64,000 bases of DNA from Candidatus Dormiibacterota bacterium (lineage in GTDB: Bacteria > Chloroflexota > Dormibacteria > Dormibacterales > Dormibacteraceae), in contig JAMXLM010000043.1 of NCBI GenBank assembly GCA_024280995.1, forward strand, positions 62,001 through 126,000, in the 5' to 3' direction. The notes below the pieces were generated by a model that saw nothing but the letters and a program-made list of their open reading frames with translations, did not search any database and had not been told where the DNA came from. Shown in pieces: positions 11,295 to 19,553 of this stretch (the first letter of the stretch is position 1; each line of letters starts with the position of its first letter). A program made the position numbers and the translations under genes.

Positions 11295-13124
11295 ATGTGC
11301 GGCATCTGCGGGGTCGCCGGCGGGAATCCGGCCCACGGCCGCGAGCTCGTCTCCCGCATGTGCAGGGCGATGGTCCACCGCGGGCCCGACGACGAGGGCT
11401 CGATCCAGCATGAGGACGTGACGCTCGGCATGCGCCGGCTTTCGATCATCGACGTCGCGGGCGGGCACCAGCCGATGCACAACGAGGACTCGACGGTGTG
11501 CCTCGTCCAGAACGGCGAGATCTTCAACCATCGCGAGCTGCGAGCGCAGCTGCTGGCGGCGGGCCACGTTTTCACGACGCAGTCCGACACCGAGGTCATC
11601 GTCCATGGCTGGGAGGAGTGGGGCGAGCAGCTGGTCGAGCGATTGAACGGCCAGTTCGCGTTCTGCATCCACGACCGCAAGCGCAAAGTCCTGTTCCTTG
11701 CGCGCGACAGGATGGGCATCAAACCGCTGCACTACGCGGTCGCGGGTGACCGATTCGTTTTCGCGTCGGAGCTCAAGGCGCTGCTGCGCGACCCCGAGCT
11801 GCGGCGCGGCGTCGACCCCTCCGCGCTGGACGCATACCTGGCGTACGAGTTCGTGCCGTCGCCGCGCAGCATCGTGCTCGGAATCAGCAAGCTGCGACCC
11901 GGGCACACGCTGACGTGGTCGCTGACCGACGGCGCCGCGAAGGTCCGGCAGTACTGGGCGCCTGAGCTGAACGCCGAGACCGATGGGAAGGTGCGCAACC
12001 CGGACGCCGAGTGCGCGCGGCTGCGCGACGTGCTGCGCGAGTCGGTGCGGAAGGAGCTGATCAGCGACGTGCCGCTGGGGGTGTTCCTGTCCGGTGGCAT
12101 CGACTCGAGCGCGGTCACGGCGATGATGGCCCAGCTCGGCGGCGAGGTGAAGAGCTTCTCGGTCGGATTCGCGGAGCGCTCCTTCGACGAGGCGCAGCAT
12201 GCGCGGCAGGTCGCGAAGCATCTCGGCACCGATCATCACGAGCTGACACTCGAGCCGGAGATGATGCTCGGGCTCGTGCCACGCCTGCCGGCGCTGCTCG
12301 ACGAGCCGCTGGGCGACGCGTCGATCATCCCCACCTACCTGCTGTCCGCTTTCACCCGCGAGCACGTGACCGTCGCGCTTGGGGGTGATGGAGGGGACGA
12401 GCTGTTCGCCGGCTATCCGACGATGCAGGCGCACCGCCTGGCTTCGTACTACAAGCGCGTGCCGCGGCTTCTGCGGCGCGGGCTGGTCGAGCCGGTGGTC
12501 CGCATGCTGCCGGTGTCGCGCGACAACCTTTCCTTCGATTTTCGGGCGAAGAGGTTTGTGTCCGGCGCGGATCTTCCGGTCGCCGAAAGACACCTCGCGT
12601 GGATGGGCTCGTTCCCGCCGCGGGCCGAGGTGGACGCGGAGTTCACCGAGCTGGATCCGCTCAACCAGGTGCTGATGCTCGACATGCGCTACTACCTCGA
12701 GAACGACATCCTGGTGAAGCTCGACCGCGCGTCGATGATGGCGTCGCTCGAGGGGCGGGTGCCCCTGCTGAACAACGACTTCGTGGCGTACGCGACGGGG
12801 CTGCCGCTGGGGATGAAGCTGCGGGGGTTGCGGTCGAAGTACCTGCTGAAGAGGGCGCTGAAGGGGATCCTGCCGGCAGGCATCCTGGAGCGGCCGAAGA
12901 AGGGGTTCGGGATCCCTGTCGCGCACTGGTTTCGCGGGCCGCTGCGGGAGCAGCTGCTCGAGATGCTGTCGCCGGAGAGGATCAAGAGGGAGGGGTTCTT
13001 CGAGGCTGCGGAGGTCAAGCGGTTGGTGGATGAGCACCTTTCGGGCAAAAAGGACAACCGCAAGCAGCTCTGGACGCTCTTCGCCTTCGAGGCCTGGTAT
13101 GAGGGGTATCGGGCGTTACTGTGA
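11295..13124 (+). CDS. asnB: asparagine synthetase (glutamine-hydrolysing)
   Basis: A 609-aa class II amidotransferase. Cys2 after the initiator Met (MCGICGVAGG) is the N-terminal nucleophile; RLSIIDVAGG and NGEIFNHREL line the glutaminase pocket. The C-terminal synthetase domain carries the PP-loop LSGGIDSSAVT and GGDGGDELFAGYP. It makes asparagine from aspartate, ATP and glutamine. The size and the neighbouring glycosyltransferase resemble AsnB-type paralogues in polysaccharide or amidated-sugar clusters, so a function in surface glycan modification is an alternative to primary asparagine synthesis. Likely cotranscribed with the GT2 gene. Confidence 0.93.
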   Translation: MCGICGVAGGNPAHGRELVSRMCRAMVHRGPDDEGSIQHEDVTLGMRRLSIIDVAGGHQPMHNEDSTVCLVQNGEIFNHRELRAQLLAAGHVFTTQSDTEVIVHGWEEWGEQLVERLNGQFAFCIHDRKRKVLFLARDRMGIKPLHYAVAGDRFVFASELKALLRDPELRRGVDPSALDAYLAYEFVPSPRSIVLGISKLRPGHTLTWSLTDGAAKVRQYWAPELNAETDGKVRNPDAECARLRDVLRESVRKELISDVPLGVFLSGGIDSSAVTAMMAQLGGEVKSFSVGFAERSFDEAQHARQVAKHLGTDHHELTLEPEMMLGLVPRLPALLDEPLGDASIIPTYLLSAFTREHVTVALGGDGGDELFAGYPTMQAHRLASYYKRVPRLLRRGLVEPVVRMLPVSRDNLSFDFRAKRFVSGADLPVAERHLAWMGSFPPRAEVDAEFTELDPLNQVLMLDMRYYLENDILVKLDRASMMASLEGRVPLLNNDFVAYATGLPLGMKLRGLRSKYLLKRALKGILPAGILERPKKGFGIPVAHWFRGPLREQLLEMLSPERIKREGFFEAAEVKRLVDEHLSGKKDNRKQLWTLFAFEAWYEGYRALL

Positions 13125-13220
13125 TGGGATTACTGTGAAGGGGGTGGTGTGGGGCGCCCTTGGTTGCTGGTCACAATGTAAATTTACATTGAATTGCTTG
13201 GCAATTAGAACGAAAGTTCG

Positions 13221-13226
13221 TATAAT
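13221..13226 (+). promoter_or_regulatory. -10 box TATAAT for the DUF222-HNH gene
   Basis: A consensus TATAAT ends 6 nt before the GTG at 13233. An ACGAA-AG-TTCGT inverted repeat (13210-13221) abuts it and could be an operator. The AT-rich bases upstream stand out in this GC-rich window. Confidence 0.6.
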
Positions 13227-13232
13227 GATGGC

Positions 13233-14375
13233 GTGGAGAACCTCCGCCAGGCGATCGACGAACTGGAGGCTCAAGCCGGACTCGACGTTCGCGAGCTGAG
13301 CGCTCTTGTCGACCGTCTTCAGGCCGTCCTCTGTCGCGAGCTGCGCGACGGTGTGCGGCGGGGTGACCACCTCATCGAAGGCAAGACTCCCAACGGCTGG
13401 GTCGCTTCGGCATGCCGCGTTTCCGGTTCCTCGGCCGCCGACCGCCTGCGCGTCGGAGAGCAGCTCGAGCGGCTGCCCCGCGTTGCGCAGGCGATCCGCT
13501 CCGGCGAGATCGGCTACCAGGCCGCCGCGGTCATCTGCCACCTCAGCGATCTGCTGGGCGAGAAGCGAGAGCAGATCGATGAGGAGCAGTGGATCCAGTT
13601 CTCGAAGGACTTCTCGATCAAGAACCTGCGCCGGCTCGCCGAGCACGCGCGCTTCGTCGCCGACCCGGATGGCGCTGAGCGCGACACCGAGGAGGACTAC
13701 GAACAGCGGTACCTGTACCTGAGCGAGCTGGGTTCGATGTACAAGCTGGATGCCGTGCTCGACCGCGAAGGCGGCATGGCGCTGAAGAGCGCGTTGGAGT
13801 CGTTGACCAAGCGGCTTGGCCCGACCGATGTGCGCTCGCCCAGGCAGCGGCGCGCCGATGCCTTCAAAGAGATCGTCCAGCACGCGCTGGACCGCGGAAC
13901 GTTGCCGAGGCGCAACGGCGTGCGGCCGCACCTCAGCGTCCACACCACGCCCGACGGCTTGAAGGGTGAGCTCGGCGACGGCATGCCGGTCCCTCGAAAG
14001 ACCGTTCAGCGCCTCGCATGCGACTGCGCGATGCATCGCGTCGTGAAGGCGGGCTCGATGGTGATCGACGTCGGCCGGGCGAAGCGCACCGCGCAGCCGG
14101 CGCACTGGCGGGCCATCAAGGCCAGGCACACCACATGCGCGGCCCCCGGCTGCGAGCGCCCGATCGGGTGGACGCAGGCCCACCATCTCGAGTTCTGGTC
14201 GCGGGGCGGCGAGACGAACGCTCATCGGCTGGTGCCGCTCTGCTACTACCACCACCGGCTGGTCCACGAGGGCGGGTGGCAGGTGGTCCTGGCCGGGGAG
14301 CGGGTGGAGTTCATACCGCCCGAAACACCGGTGATGCTGAGGCGCCGGTGGGGCGAAAAGAGATGGGCCGCCTGA
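13233..14375 (+). CDS. DUF222 / HNH endonuclease domain protein (13E12-repeat type)
   Basis: A 380-aa protein with a helical DUF222 region (about 1-240) and a C-terminal HNH nuclease-like domain: CAAPGCERPIGWTQAHHLEF, then WSRGGETN and CYYHHRLVHEGGW. The paired Cys, HH and HH/H are the zinc and catalytic residues. Such proteins are multicopy in actinobacteria and relatives (mycobacterial 13E12 family); their role is unknown, and no phage or transposon ends are visible here. The GTG start is set by frame: an ATG 5 nt earlier is out of frame. It stands alone between asnB and the efflux operon with its own consensus -10. Confidence 0.86.
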   Translation: MENLRQAIDELEAQAGLDVRELSALVDRLQAVLCRELRDGVRRGDHLIEGKTPNGWVASACRVSGSSAADRLRVGEQLERLPRVAQAIRSGEIGYQAAAVICHLSDLLGEKREQIDEEQWIQFSKDFSIKNLRRLAEHARFVADPDGAERDTEEDYEQRYLYLSELGSMYKLDAVLDREGGMALKSALESLTKRLGPTDVRSPRQRRADAFKEIVQHALDRGTLPRRNGVRPHLSVHTTPDGLKGELGDGMPVPRKTVQRLACDCAMHRVVKAGSMVIDVGRAKRTAQPAHWRAIKARHTTCAAPGCERPIGWTQAHHLEFWSRGGETNAHRLVPLCYYHHRLVHEGGWQVVLAGERVEFIPPETPVMLRRRWGEKRWAA

Positions 14376-14391
14376 CCGAGCCGGATTAATA

Positions 14392-14406
14392 GACCGACTG
14401 TCGGTC
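14392..14406. promoter_or_regulatory. TetR-type operator (perfect 7-1-7 inverted repeat)
   Basis: GACCGAC-T-GTCGGTC is a perfect inverted repeat that ends 3 nt before the TATAAT box of the tetR gene, and so covers the spacer between -10 and a TTAATA -35-like box at 14386-14391. This is the classical place for autorepression. Confidence 0.75.
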
Positions 14407-14409
14407 GGT

Positions 14410-14415
14410 TATAAT
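14410..14415 (+). promoter_or_regulatory. -10 box TATAAT of the tetR-ABC operon
   Basis: Consensus TATAAT, 9 nt before the ATG at 14425, with TTAATA 18 nt upstream as a candidate -35. The operator lies between them. Confidence 0.65.
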
Positions 14416-14424
14416 GGACGGCAG

Positions 14425-15108
14425 ATGGCGCGGACCCTGAACCTGGCCGTTCACACGGTGCGCCGCGAGGCGTTTGTCGAGGCTGCCCAGCGGCTCATGC
14501 AGGCGCGAGGCTGGGAGCAGGTGAGCATCCAGGACGTGCTGGACGCGGTCGAGGCGTCGCGCGGGGCTTTCTACCACTACTTCGATTCCAAGCAGGCGCT
14601 GCTCGAGGCGGTCATCGAGCGCATGGTCGACACGGGGCTTGGAGAGACCGAACCGGTCGTCGCGGACCAGGCGCTGTCCGCGCCAGAGAAGCTGCAGCGC
14701 GTGTTCGGCGCCATCGGGCGCTGGAAGACTGAGCAGAAGGCGCTGGTGCTCGCGCTGCTCGAGGTGTGGTTGTCAGACCACAATGCGATCGTCCGCGAGC
14801 ACTTCCGCCGGAAGATGGTCTTGCGCCTGGCCGGCATCCTCGAGCCCATCGTCGAGCAGGGCGTGCGTGAGCACGAGTTCCACGTCGAGTCCGCGCCGGA
14901 CACGGCGCGCGTGATCGTGATGCTGCTGCTCGGGCTGCAGGACTTCGCCACCCAGCTCTTTCTCGATCGCCAGGCCGGACGCATCGAGCTTGCGGACGTG
15001 GAAAGAAGCTTCGCGAGCTACTCGGACGCTTTTGAAAGGATCCTCGGTGCGCGCGCGGGATCCATCGGCCTGGTCGACCAGGCGGTTCTTCGCGCGTGGT
15101 TTGGGTAA
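14425..15108 (+). CDS. TetR/AcrR family transcriptional regulator
   Basis: A 227-aa repressor. The N-terminal helix-turn-helix is typical: FVEAAQRLMQARGWEQVSI, then VLDAVEASRGAFYHYFDSK, the TetR hallmark. Residues from about 65 form an all-helical ligand-binding and dimerisation domain; the ligand is unknown. It is the first gene of a three-gene operon with the ABC ATPase (12-nt gap) and permease, and the palindromic operator at its own promoter suggests it represses itself and the exporter until a toxic compound binds. Confidence 0.92.
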   Translation: MARTLNLAVHTVRREAFVEAAQRLMQARGWEQVSIQDVLDAVEASRGAFYHYFDSKQALLEAVIERMVDTGLGETEPVVADQALSAPEKLQRVFGAIGRWKTEQKALVLALLEVWLSDHNAIVREHFRRKMVLRLAGILEPIVEQGVREHEFHVESAPDTARVIVMLLLGLQDFATQLFLDRQAGRIELADVERSFASYSDAFERILGARAGSIGLVDQAVLRAWFG

Positions 15109-15120
15109 GGAGGCGGGCAC

Positions 15121-16047
15121 ATGGCGGCCATCATCGAAGTTGACAAGCTCACCAAGAGCTACGGCGGCAAGCGAGGCATCAACGACGTCTCGTTCCAGGT
15201 CGCGGAAGGCGAGGTCTTCGGGTTCCTTGGGCCCAACGGCGCAGGCAAGACGACGACGATCCGCATCCTCATGGCGCTCATTCGCGCCGACGGCGGATCG
15301 GCGAAGATCGCGGGCTTCGATTGTTGGAACCAGTCGATCGACATCAAGCGCCTCATCGGCTATGTGCCAGGGGAGCCCTCGCTAGACCCGACCCTGACCG
15401 GCGGGCAGATCATCGAGTACTTCTCCAACCTGCGCGGCGGAGTCGACAAGGCTTACGTGAAGCGTCTCATCGACGTCTTCGACCTCGACACCAGCAAGAA
15501 GTTCCGCCAGTACTCGACCGGCAACAAGCGCAAGGTCGTGATCATCCAGGCGCTCATGCACAAGCCTCGGGTCCTCATCCTCGATGAGCCGACGAGCGGG
15601 CTCGACCCCTTGAACCAGCAGACGTTCGAGGGCCTCGTCCACGAGGCGAGCAAGGAGGGGCGGACGGTCTTCCTTTCGTCGCACGTCCTGAGCGAGGTCG
15701 AGAAGATGTGCGACCGGGTCGGGATCATCCGCGAAGGCAAGCTGGTGCGCGTCGGTGGCGTGCACGAGCTGACGGACATCAAGCGCTTCGAGGTCACGAT
15801 CACATTCGCCGAGCCGGTCTCGCCCGAGGCCTTCGAGCGCCTGGAGGGGGTCGCGAGCGTGCAGAAGCTCGACGCCGCCAGCGGCTTGAGGATCGAGATG
15901 CAGGGATCGGCCGACGCGGTCATCAAAGAGGCCGCGCGGTACAAGGTCGTGTCGTTGACAAGCTACGAGCCGAGCCTCGAAGACGTCTTCCTGAAGTACT
16001 ACGAGGGGGACGGTCAGGCCCCGGCTAAGGAGCCGGCGAATGTTTAA
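15121..16047 (+). CDS. ABC-2 type exporter, ATP-binding subunit
   Basis: A 308-aa ATPase. Walker A is GPNGAGKTT (37-45), Walker B is VLILDEPTSGLDP, and the switch His sits in FLSSHVLSEVE. The ABC signature is YSTGNKRKV instead of LSGGQ, a variant common in this drug-exporter subfamily. A C-terminal extension of about 90 residues, as in DrrA/CcmA-type exporters, follows. AAGGAGG about 8 nt before the ATG gives a good ribosome binding site. It overlaps the permease by 8 nt, so the two are translationally coupled. It would power efflux of a hydrophobic compound under TetR control. Confidence 0.93.
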   Translation: MAAIIEVDKLTKSYGGKRGINDVSFQVAEGEVFGFLGPNGAGKTTTIRILMALIRADGGSAKIAGFDCWNQSIDIKRLIGYVPGEPSLDPTLTGGQIIEYFSNLRGGVDKAYVKRLIDVFDLDTSKKFRQYSTGNKRKVVIIQALMHKPRVLILDEPTSGLDPLNQQTFEGLVHEASKEGRTVFLSSHVLSEVEKMCDRVGIIREGKLVRVGGVHELTDIKRFEVTITFAEPVSPEAFERLEGVASVQKLDAASGLRIEMQGSADAVIKEAARYKVVSLTSYEPSLEDVFLKYYEGDGQAPAKEPANV

Positions 16048-17683
16048 CAGCATCTTTCTGAAGACGCTGCGCGACTACCGGATCGCGATCCTTGGGTGGG
16101 GCATCGGCATGGGCCTCACGATCATTTCGCCGATGGCCTCTGTCGCGGCCCTGATCAGCACACCCGAGCAGAGGGCCACGCTGGCCGTCCTCGCCGCACA
16201 GTTCTCGTGGAACGCTGCCCCGATCAAGGCCGACACGGTCGGCGGCTACGCGACGTGGAAGATCGGCATCTTCATCTTTCTCGTGTGCGTGTGGCCGCTG
16301 CTCGCGGCGAGCCGGACGCTGCGCGGAGAAGAAGATCGGGGCAGCCTCGACGTGCTTCTCTCGCTGCCGCGATCTCGCGCCCGCGTGGCGATCGAGAAGG
16401 TCGCGGCGCTGTGGGTCGCGCTCATCCTGATCGGGCTCATCACCGGCGTGATGGCGTACCTCGGCGGCCTTGCCTTCAAGGCGGAGTTCGGAATCGTCGA
16501 CGGCCTGTGGTTCGGCCTCGACCTGACCCTCATCTGCATGGTCTTCGGCGGCCTCGCGCTGCTCATCTCACAGTTCACGCACGAGCGCGGGCCGGCGGCG
16601 GGAGCCACCGGTGGCCTGCTCGTTTTCTTCATCGCCCTGGACATGGTCCACCGCGTGATCCCGAACACCGACTGGGTCTCGCAGCTTTCGCCGATCTACT
16701 ACTACAACCTGAGCAAGCCGCTCGTCCCCAGCTACGGCGTCAGCGTCGAGGGATTCGTGGTCCAGATCGTGCTGGCGGTGGTGCTGACCGCGGCCGGCGT
16801 CTGGTTCTTCGTGCGCCGCGATGCGGGCGACGTCGTGAAGGTGCCGTTCATTCCTGTGCGGGCGGCGCGCACCAGCCACGCACTACCCGTTGGCGACCTG
16901 TCGCTGCGGTCTTTCTACGCGCGCAGCCTGGGCATGATCGGCTGGGCGACGTTCTGGTGGACGATCCTCATCGCCGGCTTCGCGGCCTTCATGGTGGTCG
17001 TCGTCGAGCAGATGGTCAACACCCTGAACCAGCTCATCAACAGCGGCAACAACGCCCACCTCCTCGAGATCATCAAGCGCATCGCGGGCGGAAGCGCCGG
17101 GCTCGACGCGCTTTTCCTGGGCGCAATGTTCCAGATCCTTCCGATCCTGCTGATGGCCTTCGCCGTGACGCAGGTCAACCGCTGGCGCGCCGACGAGGAC
17201 GATGGCCGGCTCGAGATCATCCTGGCCACGCCCCAGTCCCGCGTCGGTGTCATCCTCGGGCGCTTCGCCGCGCTCGCGACCGCGACCATCGTCATCGGCC
17301 TGATCACACTGGCCGTGTCGTACGTCGCTGCCCGGCAGACGGGTGTGAACCTGGACTGGACGAGGCTGGCGGAGGCGTCCCTCGGCATGGTCCCGCTCGG
17401 CCTGTTCATCGCGGCCGTCGGCTACCTGGCCGCCGGATGGCTCAAGACCGCCGCCGACACCGGCCTGCTGAGCTTCCTGCTCGCCGCCTGGTTCTTCCTG
17501 AGCTTTGTCGCGCCCGACCTCAACTGGCCCGAGTTCGCGCTCCGCCTCTCGCCCTTTTACTACTACGGCGCGCCGCTCCTGAACGGGCTGGACTACGGCC
17601 ACCTGGCCTTGCTCGTCGGTGTCGGCATCGTCGCCCTGGGGCTCGGAGTGCTTCGGTTTTCCCGCAAGGACATCGCCGTCTGA
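16040..17683 (+). CDS. ABC-2 type exporter permease, double module
   Basis: A 547-aa membrane protein with about twelve TM helices in two similar halves (about 1-260 and 290-547), as in the large permeases of actinobacterial antibiotic exporters. Each half has an initial TM, a cytoplasmic loop with RTLRGEEDRGSLD or RWRADEDDGRLEI, then a TM bundle; these loops contact the ATPase. The double-length form probably works as a monomer that replaces two subunits. The ATG at 16040 overlaps the ATPase gene. The substrate is unknown. Confidence 0.88.
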   Translation: MFNSIFLKTLRDYRIAILGWGIGMGLTIISPMASVAALISTPEQRATLAVLAAQFSWNAAPIKADTVGGYATWKIGIFIFLVCVWPLLAASRTLRGEEDRGSLDVLLSLPRSRARVAIEKVAALWVALILIGLITGVMAYLGGLAFKAEFGIVDGLWFGLDLTLICMVFGGLALLISQFTHERGPAAGATGGLLVFFIALDMVHRVIPNTDWVSQLSPIYYYNLSKPLVPSYGVSVEGFVVQIVLAVVLTAAGVWFFVRRDAGDVVKVPFIPVRAARTSHALPVGDLSLRSFYARSLGMIGWATFWWTILIAGFAAFMVVVVEQMVNTLNQLINSGNNAHLLEIIKRIAGGSAGLDALFLGAMFQILPILLMAFAVTQVNRWRADEDDGRLEIILATPQSRVGVILGRFAALATATIVIGLITLAVSYVAARQTGVNLDWTRLAEASLGMVPLGLFIAAVGYLAAGWLKTAADTGLLSFLLAAWFFLSFVAPDLNWPEFALRLSPFYYYGAPLLNGLDYGHLALLVGVGIVALGLGVLRFSRKDIAV

Positions 17684-17760
17684 GGGGCAATTGGCCTGCA
17701 TTTCGCACATGAGTCTTAACACGTCCTTAAGAGGCGCCCGAAAAGTTTGCGAGTAGCGTT

Positions 17761-17794
17761 GTCGAACCGCCGCTGGGGTTAGGGCGGTTCCGAC
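17761..17794 (+). other. stem-loop upstream of a secreted-protein gene
   Basis: Arms of 11-12 bp (GTCG-AACCGCC and GGCGGTTCCGAC) pair with a single bulged G around an 11-nt loop. It lies 32-65 nt before the GTG at 17826. No T-tract follows, so it is more likely a 5' leader structure than the terminator of the efflux operon. Confidence 0.45.
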
Positions 17795-17825
17795 AAGCGG
17801 ACATCTTGGGAGGGTTGGGAAGCAA

Positions 17826-18227
17826 GTGAAGAGGGCGTTGGTGGCCGCCGCATTGGCGGCCGGGCTTATGTTGGTTTCGCCTGCGAGCGCCGGCGCGTGG
17901 GCGACGTACTGCGACTGGGATCCGATCGTTCTCGTGGTGACTCCGTCCGGACACGTGGTGCCGGTGTACGACAGCGTCTGGACGTCAAGCCTGCTCGACC
18001 TGGGCCTGCCACTCGAGAGCTACACGGCGACGCGGGTCTACGACCGCGCCGGGCGGCCGGAAACGCAGGTGGACATGGAGATTTACGTGCCGACGGGGCT
18101 CCTGTTCCGCTACCAGGTCCACGACATGGTGACGAGCGGGTTGCTCGGCACCGGCAGCGTGTACGCCCAGGGGAACGGGACCAGCGGCGCGCCGGTCCAT
18201 CTCAGGTTCGTCCTGCCGATCTCGTAG
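17826..18227 (+). CDS. small secreted protein of unknown function
   Basis: A 133-aa protein with a clear signal peptide (KR, hydrophobic core, ASAGA cleavage site near residue 23). The mature part is beta-rich with two repeats of an aromatic/valine pattern and no motif I recognise; SYTATRVYDRAGRPETQVDM suggests an extracellular beta-sandwich. The GTG start follows a GGGAGGGTTGGGAAG purine-rich site. It lies 12 bp before the HD-GYP gene, so the two may share a transcript, and a stem-loop sits in its leader. Confidence 0.65.
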   Translation: MKRALVAAALAAGLMLVSPASAGAWATYCDWDPIVLVVTPSGHVVPVYDSVWTSSLLDLGLPLESYTATRVYDRAGRPETQVDMEIYVPTGLLFRYQVHDMVTSGLLGTGSVYAQGNGTSGAPVHLRFVLPIS

Positions 18228-18239
18228 GTAAGGGCAGCA

Positions 18240-19553
18240 GTGGCGCGTCGCCGCCTGTCTGAGGTCTTCCGGCTCGGCGTCGGGCTCGCAGCGCTCGGCG
18301 CCTTCGCCGCGACTTTCGGCCGCCTTGGGCTGGCGCATGCCGACTGGTGGCTGATCGCCTCGCTGGCTACCGCCGGGATCCTGGCGCTGGAGTTTCCGCT
18401 CCAGATCAGCCTCAGCGTCAAGGTCAGTGTCGCCAGCGCGGTCTTCTTCGCCTCGGTCCTTCTGCTGCCGGTCTGGCAGGCCGCGGCGCTGGCCGGCCTG
18501 CTCCAGTCGGTGGACATCTGCGTCGCCGCCTACCGCAAGGTCCGGCGGACCGGAGAGCGACCGCCGCCGGTGGTGGCGCTCAACGTCCTGTTCAACGGCG
18601 CCCAGGCTTACCTGGCGGCGACGCTGGGCGGGCTCATCCTGGCTTCGGGCGGGGTGTCAGCGCGCTCGGGCCTGGCCGGTCCGTTCGACGCGCTGCTCCT
18701 GATGGTCGCTGCCGCGGCGATGTTCGCGACCAACATCATGGCCGTATCGATCGCTGCGGGGCTGGCGACTCGGCGCAATCCGATCCAGCTCTTCGTGAGC
18801 ACAAATCGCCTGGTGTACGTCCAGTTCGCGAGCCTCTACCTGCTCGGCGCGGTCGCGGCGTTCGCCGCGGTGCCGTTCGCCTGGCTGCCCCTGCTCGCCA
18901 TCGTCCCCGCCGCGCTCCTCTACCACTCGCTGCGTCAGCGCGTCGAGATGGGCCGCGATGCGATGCGCGCCATGGAGCGCATGGCGGAGGAGGTCGACCG
19001 GCGCGACCCTTACACCTTCAACCACTCCCAGCGGGTGGCCATCTACACGCACGCGATCGCGCGCGAGCTCGGCCTGAGCTCCGTCGAGATCGATATCCTC
19101 GAGCTCGCGGCGAAGGTCCACGACATCGGCAAGATCCGGATCCCGGACTCGGTGCTGCTCAAGCCGGGGCCGCTGACGCCCGCGGAGCGGCGAGTCATGG
19201 AGACGCATTCGCGGCTCGGCTACGAGATCCTGCGGCCGTTCTCCGAGTACGAGAAGGTCCTCGACCTGGTCCTGGCGCACCACGAGCGTTATGACGGGCG
19301 GGGTTATCCCAACGGGATCGTCGGCAGGCGGCTGCTGCTCAGCGCCCAGGTGATCCCGGTCGCGGATTCCCTCGACGCGATGACCACGGCACGTGCCTAT
19401 CGCGGTGCACGTTCGTGGGAGTCCGCGCTCGCAGAGCTGCGGCGCGGCGCCGGCACGCAGTGGAACCCGCAGGTGGTCGAGGCGGCGGTGGCGGTGCTGA
19501 TGCCTCACGCCGAGACCGCCGCTCAGCCCACGGCGAAGCCGGCGGTCGCCTAA
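18240..19553 (+). CDS. membrane HD-GYP domain phosphodiesterase
   Basis: A 437-aa protein with seven or eight N-terminal TM helices (about 1-230) followed by a cytoplasmic HD-GYP domain (about 245-420). Metal ligands appear in NHSQRVAIYTH, the HD of KVHDIGKIR and HHERYDGRGYPNG, and VADSLDAMTT follows, so the domain looks active for c-di-GMP (or cGAMP) hydrolysis. The membrane region resembles a MASE-type sensor but I cannot assign a type. The GTG start follows the previous gene by 12 nt. The 3' end overlaps the convergent winged-helix gene by 4 nt. Confidence 0.88.
   Translation: MARRRLSEVFRLGVGLAALGAFAATFGRLGLAHADWWLIASLATAGILALEFPLQISLSVKVSVASAVFFASVLLLPVWQAAALAGLLQSVDICVAAYRKVRRTGERPPPVVALNVLFNGAQAYLAATLGGLILASGGVSARSGLAGPFDALLLMVAAAAMFATNIMAVSIAAGLATRRNPIQLFVSTNRLVYVQFASLYLLGAVAAFAAVPFAWLPLLAIVPAALLYHSLRQRVEMGRDAMRAMERMAEEVDRRDPYTFNHSQRVAIYTHAIARELGLSSVEIDILELAAKVHDIGKIRIPDSVLLKPGPLTPAERRVMETHSRLGYEILRPFSEYEKVLDLVLAHHERYDGRGYPNGIVGRRLLLSAQVIPVADSLDAMTTARAYRGARSWESALAELRRGAGTQWNPQVVEAAVAVLMPHAETAAQPTAKPAVA

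Noticed and set aside
13233-14375. DUF222-HNH gene as part of a mobile element
   Set aside because: No inverted ends, target duplications, integrase or transposase around it.
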